Of a stretch of 6,099 nucleotides of DNA, positions 1 through 4,648 are shown in pieces (within the stretch, counting starts at the first letter, position 1; each line of letters begins with the position of its first letter). The notes beneath the pieces are model-generated. The model had not been told where the DNA came from, searched no databases, and saw nothing but the letters and a program-made list of their open reading frames with translations. Both the position numbers and the translations under genes were made by a program. The stretch comes from an uncultured Clostridia bacterium (GTDB lineage: Bacteria; Bacillota_I; Bacilli_A; RF39; UBA660): contig CAOJDZ010000047.1 of assembly GCA_948433815.1 (NCBI GenBank), positions 1 to 6,099 on the forward strand. The letters are read 5' to 3'.

Positions 1-157
1 CTTCCATTGTGTATGTATCTATTCTTGTCGCTTCGGCTATGTCATCTTTTTTAATTAAAGATAATATTGTATTACCTTTTTTATCTAAGGATAGAGCTAT
101 ATCTTTTAATCCTTCTTCTGTTTTTCTATAATATTCTATTACTTCTTTTAATGACAT
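1..157 (-). CDS. Third GNAT-like paralog, N-terminal part only (runs off the left edge)
   Basis: An open minus-strand frame begins at ATG 155-157 and stays open to the window edge, giving 52 complete codons (MSLKEVIEYY... to ...RIDTYTME). A strong Shine-Dalgarno (AGGGGA, 162-167) and a well-formed promoter (183-211) support the start. The piece aligns without gaps to the first 52 residues of the gene at 224-865. By my count 13 positions are identical, including K4, E5, I7, A21, D25-K26-x-G28, I35-K36, R45 and Y49. The same pattern (EIIEDF, A-x3-DK-x-G, IK, H-I-D-V-F) occurs in the gene at 1113-1760 with one gap. I infer a third member of the same family; the motif that would show the acetyltransferase fold lies outside the window. 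The 66-base gap to the preceding gene equals the leader lengths of the other two paralogs. Function unknown. Confidence 0.7.
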   Translation of the reverse strand, partial: MSLKEVIEYYRKTEEGLKDIALSLDKKGNTILSLIKKDDIAEATRIDTYTME

Positions 158-182
158 AAAATCCCCTTCTTTTGTTTTATGT

Positions 183-211
183 ATTGTATCATTTTTTGTA
201 CTTGTTGGCAA
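183..211 (-). promoter_or_regulatory. Sigma-A-type promoter of the third paralog, extended -10
   Basis: On the minus strand a -35 box TTGCCA (206-211) is separated by exactly 17 bases from a -10 box TACAAT (183-188). TG one base ahead of the -10 gives an extended -10. The -10 lies 25 bases before the ATG at 155-157. Box quality and spacing are those of a vegetative promoter; this is a sequence match only. Confidence 0.65.
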
Positions 212-213
212 GT
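200..213. promoter_or_regulatory. Perfect inverted repeat over the -35 box (possible operator)
   Basis: ACTTG-TTGG-CAAGT is a perfect 5-base inverted repeat with a 4-base spacer, and it covers the whole -35 element of the third paralog's promoter. Position and size suit a dimeric regulator, for example an XRE-type protein. A 10-base match in AT-rich DNA could be chance, and I found no second copy in the window. No matching element was seen at the other two cassette promoters. Confidence 0.35.
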
Positions 214-223
214 GAAATGTTTT

Positions 224-865
224 TTAATCTAATTTTAAAATTTTAGGATAAAATATTTCTCTTATTCTATCTATTTCAGAAAATACATTATTATGTAAGA
301 TTAAATCACCCACTTGTCTATAATTATGAGGGTTTTCACCTATTTTTTTATAAATTAATATATCTTTTTTATCTCTTCCAAAATTAATGCTATAGAGGTC
401 TTTGTATTTTTCTTTAGCTCTTATATAGTCTTCATAAGAAACTATTTCAAAGCCATTTCTTTTATAGAATTCTTTTATTCCACTTTCATCTACCCCATAT
501 ATTATATTTTCTCTATCCTCTGTGAATTCAAAGGGCTCAAAAATACCAATAATGCTAAGTTCTTTATAATCATATAAAATAAAATCTATTAGTTCACAAA
601 GATGAGTTGCGATATTGAGTCTTCTATGTTTTCGTTCAACAAGTAAATTATAGAAATAAAAATTTTTATCTCTATTTTTATCAACATTAAGTGAAGCAGT
701 AATTTCACAATCTTCATTGTAAACATTAAGCCGTAAAGAAGCATCCGTAAATCCAATTTTTATAACTATAAATTGCAAGCATCCTGATTTATCTTTAAAT
801 ATAGCCACTTTCTTTTCCCAAAGACTTGAATGTTCTATTCCGTCTATAAATTCTTTTATATTCAT
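224..865 (-). CDS. GNAT-like protein, paralog 1 (213 aa, function unknown)
   Basis: This 213-residue protein appears to have a GNAT (N-acetyltransferase) fold. Residues 72-90 read like beta-4/alpha-3 with motif A (LLVERKHRRLNIATHL), and 133-140 FYKRNGFE matches the usual motif B ending. The consensus pyrophosphate loop R/Q-x-x-G-x-G/A reads R81-R-L-N84-I-A86 here, so the central glycine is replaced. About 30 C-terminal residues after the GNAT core (around 183-205, GDLILHNN...) are shared with the paralog at 1113-1760. There is no signal peptide or membrane segment, so it is probably cytosolic. The start ATG (863-865) follows GGAG at 874-877, and a separate promoter lies at 889-917. It sits behind a truncated spoIVA tail that carries a terminator, so it is probably transcribed independently. 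Substrate unknown; it may bind acetyl-CoA atypically or not at all. Confidence 0.7.
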   Translation of the reverse strand: MNIKEFIDGIEHSSLWEKKVAIFKDKSGCLQFIVIKIGFTDASLRLNVYNEDCEITASLNVDKNRDKNFYFYNLLVERKHRRLNIATHLCELIDFILYDYKELSIIGIFEPFEFTEDRENIIYGVDESGIKEFYKRNGFEIVSYEDYIRAKEKYKDLYSINFGRDKKDILIYKKIGENPHNYRQVGDLILHNNVFSEIDRIREIFYPKILKLD

Positions 866-888
866 AACAATTACTCCGATTAAGAAAT

Positions 889-917
889 ATTATATTATTA
901 TTCATTTATTTTGTCAC
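889..917 (-). promoter_or_regulatory. Sigma-A-type promoter of paralog 1
   Basis: On the minus strand a -35 box GTGACA (912-917, five of six consensus bases) lies 17 bases from a perfect -10 box TATAAT (889-894), which is 23 bases before the ATG at 863-865. It starts directly after the T-run of the terminator at 920-956, so one transcript ends and the next begins within a few tens of bases. Confidence 0.7.
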
Positions 918-919
918 TA

Positions 920-956
920 AAAAAACTTAATGCTATATAACAATAGCGATTAAGTT
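920..956 (-). terminator. Intrinsic terminator in the duplicated spoIVA tail
   Basis: Read on the minus strand, arms AACTTAATCGCTAT and ATAGCATTAAGTT pair over 13 base pairs with one bulged C and a 6-base loop, followed by seven T residues. It is identical to the hairpin ending spoIVA (1814-1850), with one extra T. Here it would end transcripts from paralog 2 and shield paralog 1 from read-through. Confidence 0.75.
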
Positions 957-1110
957 TCCACTTCCTTTGTTTACTATTTTAGTCACTGTTTGAGCTAATT
1001 TGTATCTTACATTTTGAGGTATCATATTTAGTTTAGCTTGTATTTCTTCTTGTACAATTACTTCTAGACTTCTATCAAATATTTTACTTTTTTAAGATGT
1101 TATTGGAATT
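933..1110 (-). pseudogene. Truncated duplicate of the spoIVA 3' end
   Basis: This minus-strand stretch reproduces the last 52 codons of spoIVA, stop TAG at 933-935 included. Upstream of these codons an in-frame TAA (1092-1094) replaces the tryptophan codon of the intact gene. A one-base gain and then a one-base loss follow, and recognisable similarity fades near 1106-1110, next to the paralog 2 stop codon. Between 920 and 1091 I count seven mismatches with 1814-1985, roughly 96% identity. Five of the seven put A/T here where the intact gene has G/C. Three change the protein (two Gly to Asp or Glu, one Glu to Lys), and three that I followed are silent. No start codon with a ribosome binding site is present: the only internal ATG (1023-1025) has none. 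It is therefore a remnant rather than a gene, although its terminator is intact. It marks an old copy or recombination junction. Confidence 0.88.
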
Positions 1111-1112
1111 TT

Positions 1113-1760
1113 TTATCTTTTAATTTGATCTGAATTTAATTTGCTTTTTATTTCTTCAATATTTTCTAATGCATTTTTATGTACTAATAGGCCATCTATT
1201 TCAGCAAATTCATATTCTGACTTAAGTTCTACTTTTTTCATTATAATACATTCTGGAATTTCTTCATTTAAGATAAAATCCGTTAATTCATCTACTATTG
1301 GATATTCTTTTTTATTTTTTTTATATTCCTCGTAATATATTATTTGGTATCCAGCGCTTTGATAATAAGCATCAGCACGACTATTTAATTCTTCTTCTGT
1401 AATATTTTGGTTTTTCTCATCTAATGCTTGGTAAGGATTTTTTACGCCTCTAAGAGTATACCCTATAAAATCAATTAATATATAGTCTGTTAAATCCGCA
1501 AGTATTCCTGCTATTTTATTTCCTCTAAATGGCTCATATACATATATTTCTGACATATATATTCTTTTCATATCATGATAATACATTCTTTTAAAAGCTG
1601 TTTGTATTCCATTTAAATTAAATACATCTATATGTATTCCAATTTTAGGTAAGTATTTTATTATTGCTACTTGCAATTCTCCTATTTTATCATAGAATAC
1701 AGCTATCTTTGTGTCTCCTTGTTTACTCTTAAAATCTTCTATAATTTCATGAACTTTCAT
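1113..1760 (-). CDS. GNAT-like protein, paralog 2 (215 aa, function unknown)
   Basis: This 215-residue protein is similar along its whole length to the protein at 224-865, by eye at about a quarter identity. Shared blocks are the N-terminus (EIIEDF, A-x3-DK-x-G, IIK), the GNAT motif A region at 70-88 (EIYVYEPFRGNKIAGIL), the motif B-like YYQSAGYQIIYYEEY at 132-146, and the C-terminal IDGLLVHKNAL at 188-198. In the pyrophosphate loop R79-G-N-K82-I-A84, lysine stands where GNAT enzymes usually have glycine. No export or membrane segment is seen. The start ATG 1758-1760 follows AAAGGA at 1766-1771. The gene lies 66 bases after spoIVA with its own promoter in that gap, and a terminator separates the two. 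Its transcript would run through the spoIVA remnant and end at 920-956. A GNAT fold is likely, catalysis uncertain and substrate unknown. Confidence 0.72.
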   Translation of the reverse strand: MKVHEIIEDFKSKQGDTKIAVFYDKIGELQVAIIKYLPKIGIHIDVFNLNGIQTAFKRMYYHDMKRIYMSEIYVYEPFRGNKIAGILADLTDYILIDFIGYTLRGVKNPYQALDEKNQNITEEELNSRADAYYQSAGYQIIYYEEYKKNKKEYPIVDELTDFILNEEIPECIIMKKVELKSEYEFAEIDGLLVHKNALENIEEIKSKLNSDQIKR

Positions 1761-1779
1761 ATTTATCCTTTCTAGTTAA

Positions 1780-1808
1780 AGAATAATACTAATTATTTTA
1801 AATGTCAA
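1780..1808 (-). promoter_or_regulatory. Probable sigma-A-type promoter of paralog 2
   Basis: On the minus strand a perfect -35 box TTGACA (1803-1808) is followed after 17 bases by a weak -10 TATTCT (1780-1785). A better -10, TATTAT at 1783-1788, leaves only 14 bases of spacing. The element occupies the same place in the leader as the paralog 1 promoter, which supports it despite the weak -10. Confidence 0.5.
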
Positions 1809-1813
1809 ACTTG

Positions 1814-1850
1814 AAAAAACTTAATGCTATATAACAATAGCGATTAAGTT
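1814..1850 (-). terminator. Intrinsic terminator overlapping the spoIVA stop codon
   Basis: On the minus strand the last codons of spoIVA (Asn-Leu-Ile-Ala, 1837-1850) form one arm. The other arm (1818-1830) contains the TAG stop. The stem has 13 base pairs with one bulged C and a 6-base loop (1831-1836), followed by six T residues from 1819 to 1814. Terminator and coding sequence therefore share bases, which constrains the C-terminal codons. Confidence 0.8.
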
Positions 1851-1985
1851 TCCACTTCCTTTGTTTACTATTTTAGTTACTGTTTGAGCTAATTTGTATC
1901 TTACGTTTTGAGGTATCATATTTAGTTTAGCTTGTATTCCTTCTTGTACTATTACTTCTAGACTTCTACCAAATATTTCGCTTTT
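1814..1985 (-). repeat. Direct repeat: parent copy of the spoIVA tail
   Basis: This 172-base segment recurs at 920-1091 in the same orientation, offset by 894 bases, with seven mismatches by my count and no gaps. Similarity drops sharply just beyond the terminator T-run on one side. On the other side it becomes patchy after 1985. The repeat thus covers only the spoIVA end and not the cassette genes. Confidence 0.88.
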
Positions 1986-3305
1986 CCAGATGTTATTTGG
2001 ATCTTCTTCTTTACCTTTCATAAGATAATCTATTAATTCTTTACTTTGTACTTCACTTCCTATGATTGGTTCAAAAGTACTTTCAACGTCAACTTTAATC
2101 ATATGGATACTTGTTGCGACTGCTTTAAGTTTTACTCCGTATCTTCCACCTTGTTTAATTATTTCAGGTGTCCCTAGTTTAATATCATCAATTCTAGGTG
2201 CGGCTATTCCATAACCTGTTTGATATACTTGTTTTAATGCTGATTTAACACTATCGTATTCACTTTTTCCTTCACTAAAGTCTTGGAATACTCTTAACAT
2301 TTCAGCTTTAGAATTTATACTTACACCTATTAAATCTTTTAATACATCATTATAAAGGTTATTAGGTGCCTCTAAATTAATAGTTACTTCTCCCGTATTT
2401 GTATTTAAATTAGAGATATAAGCATTACTTATAATGTCATTTTCTTCAAAGTTAAGATTTATATTTTCAATATCTCTTAATTTGTCTACACTTACTACAC
2501 TTTCTTTCATAGCATTAATGAAAGTCTTTTTAATTTTGTGATCTTTAGATAAAACAGCGACCCAATCCGGGATTTTTACTTCAATATCTTCTACTGGGAA
2601 TTCATAAAGCGCTTCTTTTAAGACATTAAGTATTTCTACTTCTGTCATGTCAAGTACACTTATAGGCATTACTGGAACATTATATTTTTCTTTTAATTCA
2701 TCTACTAATCTAGTTGTATCTGGATGATAAGGATGAACTGTATTCATTATAACTATAAATGGTTTATTAATATTTTTTAATTCTGTTATTACTTTTTCTT
2801 CTGCTTCTACATAATTGCTTCTAGACATTTCTCCAATTGAGCCATCTGTTGTTATTACTATTCCTATAGTGCTGTGGTCTTTAATTACTTTTTCAGTCCC
2901 TATCTCGGCAGCAGCTTCAAATTCAAGTTCTTCAGAAAACCAAGGAGTTTTTACCATTCGTGGATTTCCACTTTCGTCAATGTGGCCTTTACATTCTGGA
3001 GTAATAAAACCAACACAGTCTATCATTTTTATATTAGTAGTAAATTCTTCTATTTGAATTTTTGCTCCACTTGATGGTACAAACTTTGGCTCGATAGTCA
3101 TTATTTGTTTTCCAGCTGCACTTTGAGGTATTTCGTCTAGACATCTTCTTTTTTCGTATTCATCATCAATGTTAGGTACGACTAGGTTTTCTATTACTTT
3201 TTTAATGAATGTACTTTTTCCAGTTCTTACAGCACCTACTACTCCTAAGTATATTTCGCCATTTCCCTTTGCACTAATGCTACTTAATAAATCTTTTTTA
3301 TCCAT
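1827..3305 (-). CDS. spoIVA: Stage IV sporulation protein A, spore-coat morphogenetic ATPase
   Basis: SpoIVA polymerises on the mother-cell side of the forespore outer membrane, using ATP hydrolysis, and forms the base on which the coat assembles; in Bacillus subtilis SpoVM anchors it there. The protein is 492 residues, the same as I recall for B. subtilis, and matches it throughout. A TRAFAC-class nucleotide domain begins with Walker A G24-AVRT-G29-K30-S31, followed by QSAAGKQIMT at 61-70 and the Walker B-like strand MIDCVGF at 94-100. HSTIGIVITTDGSIG lies at 144-158. The middle and C-terminal domains include TGYGIAAPRIDD (363-374), SIHMIKVDVEST (399-410), IFGRSL (444-449) and the end GSGNLIAIVI. 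The second of the tandem threonines I recall near residues 70-71 is isoleucine here. ATG 3303-3305 has a strong AAAGGAG at 3313-3319 and a sigma-E-like promoter beyond it. Its last 172 bases are copied downstream. Confidence 0.97.
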   Translation of the reverse strand: MDKKDLLSSISAKGNGEIYLGVVGAVRTGKSTFIKKVIENLVVPNIDDEYEKRRCLDEIPQSAAGKQIMTIEPKFVPSSGAKIQIEEFTTNIKMIDCVGFITPECKGHIDESGNPRMVKTPWFSEELEFEAAAEIGTEKVIKDHSTIGIVITTDGSIGEMSRSNYVEAEEKVITELKNINKPFIVIMNTVHPYHPDTTRLVDELKEKYNVPVMPISVLDMTEVEILNVLKEALYEFPVEDIEVKIPDWVAVLSKDHKIKKTFINAMKESVVSVDKLRDIENINLNFEENDIISNAYISNLNTNTGEVTINLEAPNNLYNDVLKDLIGVSINSKAEMLRVFQDFSEGKSEYDSVKSALKQVYQTGYGIAAPRIDDIKLGTPEIIKQGGRYGVKLKAVATSIHMIKVDVESTFEPIIGSEVQSKELIDYLMKGKEEDPNNIWKSEIFGRSLEVIVQEGIQAKLNMIPQNVRYKLAQTVTKIVNKGSGNLIAIVI

Positions 3306-3332
3306 TTTTCCACTCCTTTATGTTACATTAAA

Positions 3333-3360
3333 AATATATGTATTATAGTTAAAAGTATTA
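3333..3360 (-). promoter_or_regulatory. Sigma-E-like promoter of spoIVA
   Basis: On the minus strand TAATACT (3354-3360) matches six of seven positions of the sigma-E -35 consensus KMATATT. After 13 bases comes CATATATT (3333-3340), six of eight positions of CATACAMT. Mother-cell sigma-E control is established for spoIVA in B. subtilis, so the match is expected in this place. An overlapping TATAAT (3342-3347) lacks a credible sigma-A -35 box. Confidence 0.6.
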
Positions 3361-3383
3361 CTATAAATGACTAAAAAGCATGT

Positions 3384-3397
3384 TGGTGGTACAACCA
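3384..3397. promoter_or_regulatory. Imperfect palindrome between the divergent regulator gene and spoIVA
   Basis: TGGTGGTACAACCA pairs at 12 of 14 positions around a central GTAC. It lies between the spoIVA promoter and the start of the XRE-type gene, a typical place for an autoregulatory operator. No convincing promoter for the regulator gene itself was found nearby, so the role is inferred from position only. Confidence 0.3.
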
Positions 3398-3448
3398 GAC
3401 TACATTAATTTTCCTTTTTTTATGAGAAAATTATCATGGTGAACGGTT

Positions 3449-3694
3449 ATGGCATATGAATATAAGGAGTATAATTTTAACAAGGATATTAAGAAAATTA
3501 TTGCCCTTAATATCAGGAAGTTCAGAAAAGAAAAAGGATACACTCAAGAACAACTCGCTTTGTATACTGATAGAAGTTTTGAGTTTATCAGACGGATTGA
3601 AAGTGAACAAGGTAGACGTGGGTTCTCTGTAGAGACTTTATGGAGAATAGCCACAGTATTAGAAGTACCATTAGATAAGTTTTTTGAGGAATAA
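3449..3694 (+). CDS. Small XRE-family helix-turn-helix regulator (81 aa)
   Basis: An 81-residue protein made almost entirely of one XRE/Cro-type DNA-binding domain. Residues 20-26 (LNIRKFR) form the first helix, 31-39 (YTQEQLALY) the second, and 42-51 (RSFEFIRRIE) the recognition helix ending in the usual R-x-I-E. Residues 62-79 (ETLWRIATVLEVPLDKFF) are the family's closing helices. There is no effector domain, so any signal must act on the HTH protein itself or through a partner. The start ATG is preceded by GGTGA at 3438-3442, a modest ribosome site. An ATG at 3422 in the same frame stops after six codons, so it is not the start. It is the only plus-strand gene, divergent from spoIVA and ending in a shared terminator. 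Self-regulation is plausible; its target is unknown and control of spoIVA would be a guess. Confidence 0.9.
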   Translation: MAYEYKEYNFNKDIKKIIALNIRKFRKEKGYTQEQLALYTDRSFEFIRRIESEQGRRGFSVETLWRIATVLEVPLDKFFEE

Positions 3695-3727
3695 AAAAGT
3701 CGGGAGTAAATTATATTCCCGATTTTT
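3695..3727. terminator. Bidirectional intrinsic terminator
   Basis: TCGGGA (3700-3705) and TCCCGA (3717-3722) pair around an 11-base loop. They are flanked by an A-run on the left and a T-run on the right, so a U-tract forms in both directions. It begins directly after the regulator's stop and lies just past the trmL stop, ending both converging transcripts. Confidence 0.85.
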
Positions 3728-3729
3728 GT

Positions 3730-4239
3730 TTAACTCTTAGTTATTATGTCTTTGTCTTTATGTGGCTCATCAAATAATAAGTCATTATAGTTTTGTTGTC
3801 TTAGCGCTTCATAAAGAGTTATTGCAACTGCATTAGAGACGTTAAGTGCTCTAATGTCTTTTGTCATGGGTATTCTTAAGCAGTTATCGATGTAGGGCTT
3901 TAGTATGTCAAAAGGAATTCCTGTAGATTCTTTTCCAAAGATAAAATAAATATTTTCATTCTTGTTACTATAATCAAAACTACTATGTGGTTTATGACCA
4001 TACCTAGTAAGAAAATAATATGTTCCTTTGTTTTTACTAAAGAAATCATCAATATTTTCATATAATTCATAATTACATTTATCTATGTAACCTGCTCCGC
4101 ATCTTTTTATGTATTTTTCTTCTAGACTAAATCCTAGAGGTTTTATTAAATGTAGTTTAGTTCCTGTACCTACACAAGTTCTCATGATATTTCCAGTATT
4201 AGCTGGGATTTCTGGTTCAAATAAAACTATGTTTAGCAT
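3730..4239 (-). CDS. trmL: tRNA (cytidine/uridine-34 2'-O)-methyltransferase, SPOUT family
   Basis: TrmL (also called CspR or YibK) uses S-adenosylmethionine to methylate the ribose of the wobble base in certain tRNA-Leu species. The 169-residue protein carries the family marks of the SPOUT trefoil knot. These are EPEIPANTGNIMRT at 8-21, FGKESTGIP at 101-109, IPM at 123-125, RALNVSN at 130-136 and a helix YEALRQQ at 143-149. Length is close to the usual 155-165 residues, with a polar tail of roughly 15 residues after the last helix. The start ATG 4237-4239 has AGGAG at 4247-4251, which overlaps the stop of the 113-codon gene upstream and suggests coupled translation. It is the last gene of the pnp operon and is followed directly by a hairpin terminator. 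Assignment to the TrmL subgroup rather than another SPOUT enzyme is confident. Confidence 0.93.
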   Translation of the reverse strand: MLNIVLFEPEIPANTGNIMRTCVGTGTKLHLIKPLGFSLEEKYIKRCGAGYIDKCNYELYENIDDFFSKNKGTYYFLTRYGHKPHSSFDYSNKNENIYFIFGKESTGIPFDILKPYIDNCLRIPMTKDIRALNVSNAVAITLYEALRQQNYNDLLFDEPHKDKDIITKS

Positions 4240-4246
4240 AAATAAT

Positions 4247-4251
4247 CTCCT
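4247..4251 (-). promoter_or_regulatory. trmL Shine-Dalgarno overlapping the upstream stop codon
   Basis: AGGAG on the minus strand shares two bases with the TAG stop (4250-4252) of the preceding gene and sits 7 bases before the trmL ATG. Ribosomes finishing the first gene can therefore feed trmL directly. This also supports both gene boundaries. Confidence 0.7.
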
Positions 4252-4591
4252 ATCTTAGTTCTAAAGCGAGTTTTGCTTCTTGTTCTGCTTCGTTTAAATA
4301 TAATTGATATGTATTGACCATTCTTATAGTTTCATTGCTATTTTTAATATAATACTTACTTTCCCAATCAAATGAACCATAAATACCTTTTCTTATAAAA
4401 TCGCTTTCTAATAAACCTATTCTGTATCCTATAAGATAGTTTTTTAATCTTTCTATTATAACTTCTTTACTATATATAGGTAATAATTCGTCTAGTATTT
4501 CGTCTATAAGTTTTTTTGAATCTAATAAAGCATCTGCCCTACCTATAAGTGTAAATTCATTAGTAGAATATGTTATATAATCTCTTTGCAT
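4250..4591 (-). CDS. Conserved-looking hypothetical protein between pnp and trmL (113 aa)
   Basis: I do not recognise this 113-residue protein. It is probably real: it has a strong Shine-Dalgarno (AAAAGGAG, 4597-4604), sits in line with pnp and trmL, and its stop codon overlaps the trmL ribosome site. The sequence looks mainly alpha-helical, with helix-like stretches at about 23-40 (LDSKKLIDEILDELLPIY), 42-60 and 85-113. It is rich in Leu, Ile, Glu and Tyr, with no cysteine, signal peptide, membrane segment or known catalytic motif that I can see. The short motif GSFDWESKYY at 72-81 is the most distinctive part. Position suggests a role in RNA metabolism or translation, but that is only guilt by association. 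A gap of 57 bases separates it from pnp. Confidence 0.75.
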   Translation of the reverse strand: MQRDYITYSTNEFTLIGRADALLDSKKLIDEILDELLPIYSKEVIIERLKNYLIGYRIGLLESDFIRKGIYGSFDWESKYYIKNSNETIRMVNTYQLYLNEAEQEAKLALELR

Positions 4592-4648
4592 TTTTTCTCC
4601 TTTTAGTGACTAGATTATTTTATCATAAAAGAAAACAAAAAAGAAGAA

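Noticed and set aside
933..1091. The spoIVA remnant as a small gene for a C-terminal SpoIVA peptide that might compete for SpoVM
   Set aside because: The frame has 52 sense codons after an in-frame TAA, but its only ATG (1023-1025) has no ribosome binding site, and three substitutions alter conserved residues. A remnant is the simpler reading.
1141..1335. Plus-strand open frames inside paralog 2, and likewise inside spoIVA (2815-3074) and pnp (5337-5573)
   Set aside because: They lie opposite confident genes, give low-complexity Ser/Phe/Ile-rich products typical of reversed AT-rich coding sequence, and match no family I recognise.
1..1813. A transposon or insertion sequence as carrier of the GNAT cassettes
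   Set aside because: No transposase or integrase frame, no terminal inverted repeats and no short target duplications were seen. The only long repeat is the spoIVA tail itself.
860..1820. A simple recent tandem duplication of spoIVA tail plus GNAT gene
   Set aside because: The nearly constant offset (894-895 bases) at first suggests this, but strong identity stops at the tail boundaries and the GNAT genes are far too different for one recent event.
3422..3442. A leader peptide or earlier start for the XRE regulator at ATG 3422
   Set aside because: It is in frame with the gene but stops at TGA after six codons and shows no regulatory pattern. Reading TGA as tryptophan is unlikely because TGG serves for Trp in the window.
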